Positions 24,137 through 35,872 are shown, counted from the first letter of the stretch. The stretch: DNA of 64,000 nucleotides from Cylindrobasidium torrendii FP15055 ss-10 (GCA_000934385.1 KN880440.1:229206-293205), one strand, 5' to 3'. Numbers and translations: made by a program. Notes: generated by a model not told the origin, from the sequence alone.

Positions 24137-25768
24137 ATGTCGACTTCTGCTGTGGCATCGTCATCTACGCTGTGGGCCACGCGTGCGTGCTTTTTGGCGG
24201 CCGATGTCCCGGCGCTGACTCGGTCACAGCATCTAAAGAGTGGGTGATTCCCTCCAAGCCAAAGCCTGGCCGCAAGCCCAAGAAAGACACAGCCGTCGTT
24301 GTGCCCGTTGAAGAGGACGAAGTGTGTAACATTTTTTTCGATATCCACGGTGCCCGTCTGATGGCGATGTCCAGGTGGTGAATGATAAAGGTCGGCGGGT
24401 CCAGAACAGGCAAGCCCGATTTCATGTCTTCATTTAAACCCTCATCTCATCACATCTCATTCAAGGGCCGCTCAACGCGCCTTTCGCGAGCGCAAGCAAT
24501 CCCAGCTCGCCGAGCTCCAAGCTCGCGTGCAGTCGTATGAACAGGGCGAGATCGAGCGCAATGTCGCACTTCAAAATATTGCCAAGCGGCTGAAGGAGGA
24601 GAACGATGCCCTGCGCCAGGAAAACGCATCTCTCAAGGAGAAACTGTCACGCACTGAGGCCGAGCGGGATGCAGCGCTCAAGACCTCATCATCCAGTAGA
24701 AAGCGCCAGCGTGCTGAGTCGCCCCCGCCTGCGTCTGCGTCGGGCCCAGCAACACGCAAGCGCACGCGCATGTCTTCCAGTGCCCAGACCCCGACAAACA
24801 CCCCGTCTGAGGCTGCAACCTCGCCCGCTGTATCGTCCCCAGAGTCGCAGGACACCCCGTACACACCCTGTTCCGCTAACGAACCAGAGGTTCCCGACAC
24901 GGCAACAATCCACACTCCGTTTGCTTCTGTGCCCGACTACGCGCCAAGCATCCCAGCGTTCGATGGCTGTGGATTTTGTAGTGACATGTCGTCTTGTGTC
25001 TGCCGTGAGATTGCCATGCAGACTGTTGCGGACCCAATGCTCCTCACCCAACTCAAAAGCGACAATTTGCCTGACACCAGCACATCGGCGTCCCCCTCAG
25101 TGCTCGACAAACTTCCTCCGTACCAGCCAGCTGTACCCCTCCGACGCAGGCCAACTGGCACATCTCAGACGCGTACTATTTTCCCTGTTGCACCAGCCAA
25201 ACCCCGTCCGGCAGAGTGCTCAGGCGATCCCAAGAACTGCTCGGCCTGTGCCAATGATGCCTTCGGCAAAGCCTTTTGTGAGGCTATCAGCCATTCATCC
25301 TCTTTTTCAGGCCCCTGCGAGGACTGTCCTGGCGACTGCGACCGTATGAAGAATCATGCTGTCCTTCAAAGTTTCCAGCCGCCAACGTCGTATTTCGTGG
25401 CCAATGATGGCGAGATGATGTCGACGGAGAAAGCCTGGCAGCAACTCAAATCTCATCCAAATGTTTCGTTTGCAGACTTGACACTGCTGGCGGACGTTGT
25501 TGCACGTAGGTCCAAGTGCACTGGACCCCGGGTGGTAATATCGCCCGCGCCGGGTTCCTGCACACCGGAGCGCTCAACGACGCCCCTGGACGACGGCGGT
25601 ATGAGCTCACCGCCACCACCGCCGGTGAAGGAGGAGACTCGCGAGCCGCCGTTGCAGCTCGTTCCGGAAGAAGTCTTGTTGAGATGTGGCCAGCAGCAGC
25701 GATTGCGCGAGGTCCAAGCTTCCGGCGTGCGGGATGCACTTCGCCTTTTGGATGCAAAGTTTTCCTGA
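24137..25768 (+). CDS. HapX: HapX-type bZIP iron regulator
   Basis: HapX partners the CCAAT-binding complex and represses or activates iron-use genes according to iron supply. Spliced from ATG 24137, the protein begins MSTSAVASSSTLWATPSKEW followed by VIPSKPKPGRKPKKD, the Hap4-type motif that docks on the CCAAT-binding complex. The basic region is RRVQNRAAQRAFRERKQSQL, followed by a short coiled coil (ALRQENASLKEKLSRTEAER). Downstream are cysteine clusters: CGFCSDMSSCVC, CSGDPKNCSAC, and CEDCPGDCDRMKNHAVLQ, the kind that sense iron-sulphur status in ascomycete HapX. An intron lies inside the basic region, between QNR and AAQR. Nuclear location is inferred. The call is firm because docking motif, bZIP and Cys clusters occur in the expected order. 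Confidence 0.93.
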
Positions 25769-25913
25769 TTACAGCCTGTCTATTTATCGTCGGGTTTTGC
25801 TCCCCTGTACTTAGTCGTCAACTCAATTTATGCTACTCACTACAATAGGAATGTATTCTCCACGCCGTAGGTCTGCCTGAGTGTAAAATAATGATAGAAT
25901 GGAGTACTATTAT

Positions 25914-28304
25914 CTATCTATCTGGTCGTCGTTGGAATTTAAGAGTACCCGCAGTTTCCACCGTCGCATTCGAGTGCACCACACCCTCAAAGATAGTCTT
26001 GAGCTCCTTCATCTTCCTATAAAACGCCTTCCGTTCCTTCTTGGACACCCGCCGCGATACATCCGGCTTGCTTCCCAGCTTCCTGAATGCGCCCATCAAC
26101 TCATGCAGAGGAGCACTTGTCAAATGAGCAGGGACGGTCGAGATGTATGGCCACAAGTCAATGAGAGTCTTCCTCGCCGACTTGTACTGCCCGGCTATGA
26201 AGTGTGCACTGACCACCGCGTCAATGGCCCCAACGTCCGGCTGCAGCCCACTCGACACCATCTCTTCAAACGCATCCTCTGCCTTGTCAACCTCCGCCAG
26301 CCGAGCGTACCCTGCAATGAGAATGGTGTACATGACCACGTTCGGCTGAATCCCAACATGCTTTGCGTTCTGCAGTAAGTCGTACGCGACAGCCATGTTA
26401 CCGGCACGTGCGAATCCATCCATTAGCGCACCGAAATGGTACTCGTTTGGCCGGAAGCCGCGGCGCACCATGCTGTCGAAGACGTACTGAGCACTTGTCA
26501 GCTCCTGTCGGACAGCGTCGCGCTGCAGACGAAGGGCAAATGCAGCGCTGTCGTTGGCATGACCTCGAGAGCGCAGGGAAGAGAGGATTGGGCCAAGAGA
26601 TTGACTGGAGCGCGACAGACTCGGCGCCTGAATGCCAGCTGTTGGTTCCAGAGGCTTGCCTATCCTGGTGAAGTGGTTCTCGTCTGAGTCGCGCAGCACA
26701 GCGTCCCGAGTTTTCGAATGCAGCGCAGCCGCAAGGTCCCAACCACGTCCGTAGAGCTCGAGTCGTTCTTGGCGCAGGACCCGACTCAAAAGGCCGTGTA
26801 ACTGCCTACGATCCGGGGTAGCGGCTTGATTCAACCATCCTAACGCCTGAGAAATCGCTGCAGCTGGGGCAGCTTCGATGCGTATGAGATGCTGGAGAAT
26901 GATGGCAATCGTGCTCCTGTTTGGCTGCAAGTTCTCCTGACCTAGGACGCGTAAGATGGCCTTGACAGCCTTGAGACCATGGGAAGGGAGTAACCCGCGA
27001 AGGAGGGTGTTAAGGATGAGGGTAGAAGGAGGGATAGACGCAGGATCAAGCGGAAACTTGTGGGTAGTCTTGGACACCTTTAAGTGACGATGCAGAATGC
27101 GGCTGGATTCCTGAGTGCACATAGCACAAACGAGTTGAACGGCGCCAGCTTCATCACCAGCAACGATATACAAATGAACAAGGCCTGAGAGTATGCGCCC
27201 GTCTGGTGGGATTCCCAACCGAGCCATGTTGTGTACGAGTCCTATGCACAACGAACGGTCGGCTCGAGGGGCTAGATGGTTGAGAACCACTGCATATGTC
27301 CCGGCGTCCGGAATGCCATTGTGTGCCGTGGGAAAAGGGCTGTCAGCTGAGGGCGTGATATCCAAAAGGGCGGCAAAAATGGGCGTGGCAAGTGAGAATT
27401 GGAAGTGGGACAGGACGAGGATGGCGCCATCGATGTCGTGGGCGTCGAGGGATTGGCGAAGGAGAGAGTTGAGGACAGCAGTGGCTACGGAGACAGGCAA
27501 TTGTTCTAGGGCAGCAAGCCCTTGCTCGTGTACGCTGGCATTGGCACCGAATATTTGGTGGTGCATTGCAATAATTCCTTGCGTCGAAGCGTCTGGGGGT
27601 ATGCCGTCGGCCGTCATCTTGTCCAGCAGACTCTTTGTTCGGCCTAGATCTCCATTCCGAAGGAATCCCTCGAGGGCTATGTGATATGTCCTGCGTTGCG
27701 GCGTGAATTTGCTGGCGGTGAAGACGTCCAAAATGTTGGCTAGGTAGGCATAATCTCGCAACTCCAACGCAGCCCGCGCTCCCCAATTCAAAGTGCGAGT
27801 AGACAGCCTGTCGTGCTCGATGGCTAGTGCGACGACGCCGGCCGCGATTGCCCATTCCTTCTGGCTGGCAAGGTGATACAACGCTGTTTCGTAGACATTT
27901 TTCTTCAGTGGCCGGTCGGAAACGCGATGGAGAAGGCTGATGATAAGAGGTGCGCGCTCTGGGTATTTCTGCACAAGGAGAAGAGCAGCTGCTGGATCCT
28001 TCTGCAGGCACTGGAGTACGTCGGACGCGTTTTGAACATGGTCGTGAAGCGATTCGAGACTTGGATTTTGCTTCATTAATTCTCGGAAAGATTTCAACAC
28101 GCTTTCCAATGGTGGAGTCTTCGTCCGGTGTGCATTTATGGGGACCAATGGCAGAGGAGGCATTCGGACCACGGAGGTTGGCGGGGACATGTCCACAAGT
28201 CGGGCTGTTGCGGCTGTCCGTCGACATGGAGGGGTGTATATGCGGAATACGACGGGAAGAATATCGAGTGCGGCTCTGTTGATGAGAGCGACAGCGCTGG
28301 GCAT
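25914..28304 (-). CDS. pentatricopeptide repeat protein, probably mitochondrial
   Basis: A 796-residue uninterrupted frame with repeated degenerate 35-residue helical pairs. Clear examples are YHIALEGFLRNGDLGRTKSL, YHFGALMDGFARAGNMAVAY followed by DLLQNAKHVGIQPN, and MYTILIAGYARLAEVDKAED with FEEMVSSGLQPDVGAIDAVV. The N terminus is rich in Arg/Ala and poor in acid (MPSAVALINRAALDILPVVF), suggesting mitochondrial import. Such proteins bind organelle RNA for processing or translation; the target here is unknown. ATG at 28304 is used, but an in-frame stop lies 15 bp upstream next to a possible AG acceptor, so an upstream exon is possible (see findings). It converges with HapX. Confidence 0.85.
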   Translation of the reverse strand: MPSAVALINRAALDILPVVFRIYTPPCRRTAATARLVDMSPPTSVVRMPPLPLVPINAHRTKTPPLESVLKSFRELMKQNPSLESLHDHVQNASDVLQCLQKDPAAALLLVQKYPERAPLIISLLHRVSDRPLKKNVYETALYHLASQKEWAIAAGVVALAIEHDRLSTRTLNWGARAALELRDYAYLANILDVFTASKFTPQRRTYHIALEGFLRNGDLGRTKSLLDKMTADGIPPDASTQGIIAMHHQIFGANASVHEQGLAALEQLPVSVATAVLNSLLRQSLDAHDIDGAILVLSHFQFSLATPIFAALLDITPSADSPFPTAHNGIPDAGTYAVVLNHLAPRADRSLCIGLVHNMARLGIPPDGRILSGLVHLYIVAGDEAGAVQLVCAMCTQESSRILHRHLKVSKTTHKFPLDPASIPPSTLILNTLLRGLLPSHGLKAVKAILRVLGQENLQPNRSTIAIILQHLIRIEAAPAAAISQALGWLNQAATPDRRQLHGLLSRVLRQERLELYGRGWDLAAALHSKTRDAVLRDSDENHFTRIGKPLEPTAGIQAPSLSRSSQSLGPILSSLRSRGHANDSAAFALRLQRDAVRQELTSAQYVFDSMVRRGFRPNEYHFGALMDGFARAGNMAVAYDLLQNAKHVGIQPNVVMYTILIAGYARLAEVDKAEDAFEEMVSSGLQPDVGAIDAVVSAHFIAGQYKSARKTLIDLWPYISTVPAHLTSAPLHELMGAFRKLGSKPDVSRRVSKKERKAFYRKMKELKTIFEGVVHSNATVETAGTLKFQRRPDR

Positions 28305-29891
28305 ATAGACAGGCTTTTACGCCTATTTAGTGCAGATGCCGCACAGTTTGGAATACCTGCAATGCTGCGAATTGTCAGCCATTTTCTCCCTCTCCAGCCC
28401 TCGCAAAGTACGCACCTTCCATCCGACCATGCGGAGGCGAGATGGAGAAGGTCAGACGCGGGCGCGTGAGGAAAAGATGCCCGACAAACAGAGCGTCGGT
28501 GCGTTCTAGATTCTGCGCCGGCGTCCGGCCCGACAACTCCGCTCCTGGGCCATTCTGGGCCACGATCACGCTTGACATTTCGGTTGGTGTTGTTCGACTT
28601 CACAGCTCAGCCTCAGCTGCTGCAGTCAAATTCTGACTGAGCTACAGGGCTGCTACATATGAGTTTATCGGCGCTCGTCGTCTTCGACTCATCCATTGGT
28701 ATTCATCTCGAGTGAAATCTATATTGCTCACTGTGAGTCCTCCTGGCGCTGTTGCGTTGCATATTTGACCTGAGCATTAATCCAATTTTTTTGGGCAGTG
28801 CAGATATCAGTCAAAATGCAAGGTTTTTATGGACCATAGCACAGCGCTTGTCTACCGTTTTTGAAAATGTCAACGAAGCATTTATGTCCGGTAGTGGTTA
28901 GATCATATTTGCTGAACCAGTGCTTTCATGTCGACGCATTCCCACGTCTCAACGAGGCCGACAGTGCGATCCCTAGTATGTACCCAGATCCGTACTGACA
29001 CACGAACTAGTGTCAATATGCCTTTGTAGGAGAAATAGGCAAGTCAAGTCAAACGGAACAGAGTCTCCATTCAGCCATTAAAGTAAGCAACCGGTTTTGA
29101 CCATTCTTAGCCGCTCCTCACGATACACGAGTGCATATTTGCGACGTTTGGCGAGTCGGCCAGTAGCAACTGTTATGATGATGATGATATTCACAGCCTC
29201 GAACTCAGTATAGACGGTCGCCACTGTCGGTCAACGTCCGGCCCTGATGCTACACATTTGAGGCCCATACCCACCGGGGCGCTCCTCCGACCATAATTTG
29301 AACGGGCACAGCCGACCCACACGTGCTCGTATCTTTTGCTTAGATGCATCTCCGTGAAGAGCGCACCTCTTTTGATCTCACGCCCCGACATCTCAGATGA
29401 CCTTCTCTCCCTCTCATCGCTAAAAACCGTCCACTTAGGCTTATGCCTCAGAGTATCAGTCTTACGAATCTGCTCGGGGATTAGGTCGGACTAGTCTTGC
29501 CGTCGTACTGTTGAACGCGCACGCCAAAGGATTGATAAGTTCATACCCTGCGCTCTACACCGGCATTGCCTCGTCTGAGTCATGTACTGACTCTTTGCTG
29601 TTTTTGATCCCATCCTAACATACCTCCGGCTAAAAACGACCTGATACGTGCATGGATACGCTTGCGACGATTGAGATGTTCATACCACATCCATTATCGC
29701 CAGGAACGACTGTTTCACCGCCATTCCTTGGGAGTCAAGGCTATCCAGATCTCAGCTGCACTCAACAATACTCAGAGTCCCGCTTCCGCATCTGGTAAAC
29801 CTGTTTGCTGTCCATATTCGTTGGGTGTCCGTATATAAGCATTCGGTGAGTGCTACTGGGCCCGTCATATCCTTCTCCATCCCACTTACCG
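28305..29891. other. 1.6-kb gene-free divergent intergenic region
   Basis: The longest stretch without a supported gene. It separates the start of the PPR gene from the start of the AMP-binding enzyme. It includes a short (atg)n run near 29174-29186 and a TATA box at its right end. No tRNA fold, transposon end or coding exon could be recognised except one spliceable ORF at 28400-28578. Confidence 0.4.
29832..29839 (+). promoter_or_regulatory. TATA box of the AMP-binding enzyme gene
   Basis: TATATAAG lies 52 bp upstream of the ATG at 29892, a normal TATA-to-start distance for a short fungal 5' UTR. Confidence 0.6.
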
Positions 29892-31753
29892 ATGCATAGT
29901 ACCCATCTCGCCATCGTTGAGTCCAGCGCAACTCTCTACGCCAACCGTGCAGCCTTCTACGTACCCGCTGTCGACACCACCACCAACGCAGTTTTCGAGT
30001 GGAGACCAGTTAACTTCGCCCAGTTCAAGCTCGACATCGACTCGTATGCACGCTACTGGACTTCAATATTCGAATCGCGCAATATTGAGAAGAACTCTGT
30101 CATTGGGTTGTGGTAAGTGTAGCCTTGGATTCATGTAGCATCAGCAGAGTTAATCATTTTTATCAGGATTGGCGGCTTCACATATCTAGACCTACTACAC
30201 GTCTATGGCCTATCCCGCGCAGGGTACATCCCGCAGCTGTTCAGCCTGCGCCTACCCAACCCCGACATTATCAGCGAATTACTCACACGCGCTGACGCCA
30301 AGGCTCTTATTTTCGATGCATCCTTCAAGGACGTCCTGGGAAACGCATCCGTACCCATCTTCCCATTCCAAACTTCCGTGGATCCCTCGTTTACGGAGGG
30401 CCCTCTCGCCCCCATAGCGGACCGCGCACTGGACGACACGGTCTTCATCTTCCACACAAGTGGCTCGACATCTGGCAGCCCAAAATTGGTACCATGCAAC
30501 TATCGTTGGCTCCAGGCCAGCATCGCAAAGTCACATCAACTTTCCGTACCCAAACGTCCCGGTCAAGGGGATGTCACAACGTGGATGTAAGTTCGCCTTA
30601 TTCCTTTTCTTCCTCTTTTGTCTAAAGCGTTTTACAGGGGTAGCGTGTGCCATATCGGGCAATCATTCAGTACGTGATCTTCCTGCTGCGTACCGCGACT
30701 CCGCTTTAACTCTTTCTGCAGTGCTCCTTGGCGCGCTTTACCACGGATCGTGTACTATCCAGCCCACAGTAATCACATTCGACACACCCGAACTCCTCGA
30801 CATGATTACCCGCTGCGGTCTCAACAGACTCCGCCAATTTGCCGCATTCCTCGCAAAGAACATTCGGGCTGCCCAAAAGGACCCTCAGCTTCGATCAGCA
30901 CTGGCCGGTCTCGACGAGGTACTATACAGTGGTATGCCATTGCCACAGGAGGAGGAAAAGTGGGCATATGCACATATGCCATTGAAGGTACGCACCCTCG
31001 TTATCTTCCAGATTGAACCAATTAACACATCTTCAGAACTTGTTCGGCAGCACGGAATGTGGTGCTACGCTTACCAGTGTCGGTGGATGCGGCAACGATG
31101 CACACCTTCTCCGCGCTCTTGAGAAAACCGACTATGCATTCCTCCCCATCGACGGCCTAGACGCAAACGGCCTTGGTCACCATTCGACTGCGCAAATGCT
31201 CGAGTTTGTTGTTCTATCTACCTCCGGTGATTGCCCGGATGCCAGTTTACGGAATGCCAACGACGGACACTTCCACACCGGTGACCTCTTCCAAGAGGTT
31301 GCACCTGGGTTGTATCTCTCCTGCGGCCGCAATGACGACTGGATAAAGTCAGAGAACAGTCTGCGATGCGACACAAAGTAAGCCATACATATCTTTCAAT
31401 CGACTTGTCAAGCTAAACTTTCTACTAGAGCTATCGAGGATAATGTCCGCGAGACTTGCGGCAAATTCGTTTTGGATTGCATCGTTGTAGGGTCAGGACG
31501 CCCGTCGCCTACGCTGTTTGTAGAAGCTGTGGGGGATATGGACGAAACCAAGCTCAAGAAGGATATTATTCGCAAGACTCGAGCCTTCCACTCGCGGCGT
31601 TACCTTCACGAAAGGATCACCGACCCCAAATTCATCGTCGTCGTCCCTCGCCTAACCCTTCCCCGCACTGCGACAAAAGGAAACATTCGGCGGAAAGCTG
31701 TCGAGGACCAATTCCAATCCCAACTCGACACGATATATGGTCTTGTCCGCTAA
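29892..31753 (+). CDS. stand-alone AMP-binding (adenylate-forming) enzyme
   Basis: Member of the ANL superfamily that activates a carboxylate with ATP. Core motifs are complete: FIFHTSGSTSGSPKLVPC (A3, P-loop), NLFGSTECGATL (A5), GHFHTGDLFQEVAPGLYLSC (A7), GRNDDWIKSENSL (A8), and LPRTATKGNIRRKAV near the C terminus with the A10 Lys. It is about 550 residues long and has neither carrier-protein nor reductase domain, unlike the fungal NRPS-like reductases it resembles. Four or five short introns interrupt it. No signal peptide, and no PTS1 at the C terminus (GLVR). Substrate unknown: an acyl-CoA ligase-like or free-standing A-domain role are both possible. Confidence 0.85.
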
Positions 31754-32407
31754 ACGTCTCATTCACGCATTCACCAACGCATTCAATCACGCCCACGTCA
31801 CGTATTTATTCATACTATCAATATTTATACGCAGGACATTGTATGTTTGTTTGTAGACTACGCCTAGCACTGCACTTGGATCAAAACGGTGTACTTAATT
31901 TTGCTACTGACCCTTAGCTTCATCGGCGGGCTTCGTAGTTATCCTTATTTGGAACCCATTGTATCAATAGCGAATAGTAACTCCTATTTTCTTCATCACT
32001 GGCAAACGTGCGATCGCCGTCTGTTTGGGAGCGAGTATGAGTAGATGGTGCCCAGCAAGGTACCGAGGTGGTTTAAGCGTTGCCGATATTTCTCACCCGG
32101 CGATTCCGAGTATTCCTCAGTGCTAGTCAGTAAGTACTGCGTAGTAGCAATGCATCGCAAATGTGTAATCATTATGCTGCACTAGTAATGTCGGGCACGA
32201 ACAAGGCACGAAGTCAGTTTAAAGTTTAAATGAGAAGTTAGAGTAAATTTAATAACCACTGGAATAATAGCTAAGTTACTGGTACTAATGAACATGAGTA
32301 CATGTCAGTCCTGTTTGAGGTTCATTCCCGCCGGCTAGAACCAGTTCTGCAGATTAGGACACCTTGGTATGAGTGGGGTGCCAGTACGAGCTGACGATGA
32401 TTGACAC
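31754..32407. other. convergent intergenic region
   Basis: This lies between the stop of the AMP-binding enzyme and the stop of the XRCC2-like gene. It is AT-richer than its neighbours, with TAAA-rich segments around 32215-32260 that could serve as polyadenylation regions. No gene is seen. Confidence 0.4.
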
Positions 32408-33406
32408 TCAGAAATGAACAATTTCGGGAATCTCCTGGGTGAATCGCAGCTCGAAACGTTCAGGTTCCCTCACTGCTCGATGTATCCAACAAATTGTCTG
32501 CATCGCGTTTTGTATGCCCGGTTCCACCGCTATATTTGCTTGGGCAAAGGTTATGTGGCTGGATAGCTCGAGGACCGTTGCGGGGCTAACAGACATGTCC
32601 GTTTGGGTATGCCGCTGATCCAAGGCACTGTGCAGGAGAGTAGGGAGAGGATAGAGATGCTGGCGATACAGGACTGGAGTATTTGCTGTGGTTGTCTGCA
32701 TCGATTCGAGCGCCCAGTTCGTCACTACGATGAGAGGATGGAACGTAGATTTGAGGTGCTTCAGCGCAACTAGGACATTGTAAATCGGGTAAGCCGTAGG
32801 ATGCACGGTATCCTTGCCCGTGTGTCTTTGCTCCATCGTGAATCGGTCCTGGCAGTGAAATGCACTCAAAGAATCAATGGCAATCATGCCAAGGGCCGTA
32901 TTTGGCAGACGAGTAACAATGTAGGTTGGCAGATGGATGAGTGTTGCAGCTAATTGCGCGGTCGACGCTGGCCGAAATACGCAAAGTTGGGATAGGCCAT
33001 GTTCGAGGACAGCAGCAGAGACGTGTGACGGCAAACCCAGACGTGCTATATGGCACTCCATCATTCGTTTGAACCTGGCTGCATCAAACGACAAATCTGT
33101 GTCGAAGAGCAGTGCGGCCTGATTCCAGCCTCCGATGCGATGGGCTTCGAAAGAGTCCGGCAGAACGCAGATGATGATGAGGAGGTATAGGAACGAAGAC
33201 TTCCCAGTCCCTGAAGGGCCCTGAAGTTGTACAATTTGGTCGGGCAAGAATTGGCCTCCAAGCCAATCTCCTTCACCGCGAGACTTTGGACGCGCGATAT
33301 CGTAGAGAAACTATTTGCTCGTGAATGGACCAACCTTCAAGATGACATTGACGCGTACCGACTGCAGAGATTCGGTCTGAATCTGATCTAAGAGGGTTGC
33401 AGCCAT
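32408..33406 (-). CDS. XRCC2-like RAD51 paralogue
   Basis: Predicted RecA-fold ATPase of homologous recombination in the nucleus. Exon 1 encodes MAATLLDQIQTESLQS; a 54-nt intron (GTACGC..ATAG) joins it to FLYDIARPKSRGEGDWLGGQ. Walker A is GPSGTGKSS, preceded by IVQLQ. A Walker B-like strand, GMIAIDSLSAFH, follows ALLFDTDLSFDAARFKRMME, which is characteristic of XRCC2. The last part (FELRFTQEIPEIVHF) ends the protein at about 315 residues, close to animal XRCC2. The alternative is another small RAD51 paralogue such as fission-yeast Rlp1, itself XRCC2-related. It is divergent from the coiled-coil gene across 138 bp. Confidence 0.83.
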
Positions 33407-33544
33407 GAAGATCCACGTGGGTAACCTCCTTCACTCCCTGAGGTTGTTGGTGGGACGACTACTTGCTCTATTTTCCTCTGCGTTGCTTTCCCCGTATTCC
33501 GGCTATACCCCAAGCACAACACAACCCTCCACTCTTTTTGTACG

Positions 33545-35872
33545 ATGTCCATGCCCCCTCGTGCACCACCGCCCACTATGCGACGGTCAGCAACAGTCAG
33601 TGCGGGCTCACCGTCGCCAGCAAACCCCATAACGCGAGGTGCAACAGCACGCTCAGCCGCGTCGCCTCGTATGTCGTCCTCCCTCAAGCCCACTGCCCGT
33701 CGCGGATCAATCAAAGGGCCGACACATTCACCTGCTGCGTCCGAGGGCAATATCGACAATTCCGAACTCCTCAAACAGGAAACCGAGCAAAAAGAAAATG
33801 TACGTGGTCCTTCGTATCGCTCGTGTCATTGGAGCTCACAACGCTTCCAGCTTCTCGTGCAAGTGCAGGACAAGGAGCAGATTATTACAAGCCTCACCAC
33901 CGAAAACAACAATCTAACCTCTGCTCTCCACTCTGCCGAGACGCGTCTCAATGACATGTACGCTGAACAAAGTCGTTCTGAGCAGGAACTTGCTCAGCGT
34001 ATCGACATCGCGGAGAAGCTCAGGGCCCAGGTTCGCGAATTGGAGAAGGAGAAACGTGACATTCATCGACGATATAACGAACAAGTGCGTAACACACTGT
34101 TCCACTTATTGCTTATCCTAATGAGTGTTTAGACCGACACTTTTGAAGCGGAACGACAAGCATTTTATGACAATGAACAACACCTCAAATCCAGAATTCA
34201 GAGCCTCACCCAAGCTAGGAGACTACCCGAGCCATCCATGTCCATAGCGTCGGACATTGGTTCTATAGCCGAGTCCGAAGCGGAATCGGAAATCACCCAG
34301 CTTTCTCGCCAGGCGTCACAGCTCGACCTCAATGATCCCGAGCAAGAGCCCGCCGAGATGACGGCCCTTCGCCTCGAGCTTTCGACACTTGCGACTTCGT
34401 ATTCCTCCCTCCAGAGCACACTTGTCCTTTTACAGACGCAATTGGCCGACCTCAAGCGTGTTAACAATGAAGTTCAGGAGGAGAACGAGAGCTACATGAT
34501 CCTGCTGCGCGAGAGGACTCTCAGCGGCCGGTTCGACGTGATGAAGCAAGTTGGAGGCGGATCAGACGATGAAGACGACGACGCCACAGACATGGGCAGC
34601 ACTCGCAGTGGAAAGCGGAATGTCCTTGAGCCAGTTCACGAAGACCTTGAGAATGTACCTGGCTCACTCGAGCAAGAGCTCAATGGCTCTGCAGAGTTCC
34701 AGGACACCGACTCTGCTGGTGGCCGCCGCAAGCGACGTGCTCGTGGTAACTCTCGCTCAGAGTCTCCCGCTCGTGGCGAATCATTGGCGGATTTGCCTAT
34801 CACCGGCCCTGGTTTGGATCTGGCCGCCGAGCTGGGACGTGCACAAAACAAGGACATTCTCGACGGCAACATGGATGCGCCAGAGTCGAAGAAGGAGTCT
34901 GGCAGAGGGCTCGACAATGGCATTGAATTCAGCCCACAAACAGGCGATCTCGAAGCCCTTCGCAGCGAAGTCAAGGCCCTCAAGGATGCCAACAAGGCGC
35001 TCTCATTATATGCGTCCAAGATCATCGACCGCATCATTTCTCAGGAAGGTTTCGAACATGTCCTGGCTGCGGATTACGAGGCTCCTCCCCCGAAAACCTC
35101 TAGGCCTAAGCCTCGCCCTCTGACGATGATGCCATCTCTAACCCGTCCAAGAGCCAACACCACCGATTTCCCTAGCGGGTCCCCAGTGACGGCTACCACG
35201 CCGAAAACTGACGGTGCCCTCGCTCCTCCGCCTGTTCGGACGCAGCGCAGGTCCATGTCATTCGACTGGCGCGGTTTTTCCCTCTTCTCCTCTGACAAAG
35301 ACAAAGACAAGAAACAAGACAACCTCCGTCCCCTCAATCTGGGGTCGAGCCCTAATCCTGTTGGTCGTGCCCGCAAGCTTGATACTCAGGAGGACGAGGA
35401 GGATAGGAAGGAGCGCGAGCGGCTCAATGCAACGATGAAGCTTATGGGGATCGAGCCTCAACAAACACCGCCTATGCCACCGCAAATCCTGAAAGCCCAA
35501 TCGGCACCGGTCCCCCCTTCACCTGCTAGTCGCAGATTCTCGTTCTTCGGCCGCTCGTCTGCGCCGTCAACACCAGCCGACGGAGACAGTTTGTCTGTCA
35601 ATTCTCCAAGCCGCAGCCCTTCCCTCAATGGAAGTGCACCCCCACATCTCACTCGGGACGCGCTTGAGCAGGCGGAAGCTGAAAACACCATTGCTGCTCT
35701 TGAAGCTCATGAGAAGCACCTAAGTGCAGATCTTGCTCGTGGGCAAGGCAGCGGGTTTACTGAAATCGTTCCGCGCGCAGCGAGAAAGAGTCGGAGAAGC
35801 GCCGGAGGAGGTGGAAGCTCGCGGGGTAGCGGTAGCACCGTATGGAGCGCAGGTATTGCTGAGGAGGACTGA
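33545..35872 (+). CDS. coiled-coil protein of the fungal 'M protein repeat' type
   Basis: Function unknown. The N terminus (about 80 residues) is basic and Ser/Pro-rich (PPTMRRSATVSAGSPSP). Then come long heptad segments: QDKEQIITSLTTENNNLTSA, LRAQVRELEKEKRDIHRRYN, and EMTALRLELSTLATSYSSLQ. The motif EENESYMILLRERTLSGRF and the segment EALRSEVKALKDANKALSLY, followed by KIIDRIISQEGFEHVL, recur in filamentous-fungal proteins of this kind as I remember them. The C-terminal third is low-complexity with Ser/Pro and basic patches (RRSMSFDWRGFSLFSSDKD). Two introns, near 33799-33852 and 34084-34131. About 730 residues. Probably a cytoskeletal or cortical scaffold, which is inference only. Confidence 0.75.

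Noticed and set aside
24571..25161. long minus-strand ORFs opposite HapX
   Set aside because: Shadows of GC-rich low-complexity coding sequence; the plus strand carries the bZIP and Cys-cluster motifs.
28305..29891. transposon remnant in the 1.6-kb gap
   Set aside because: I found no terminal inverted repeats, LTRs or transposase/reverse-transcriptase motifs.
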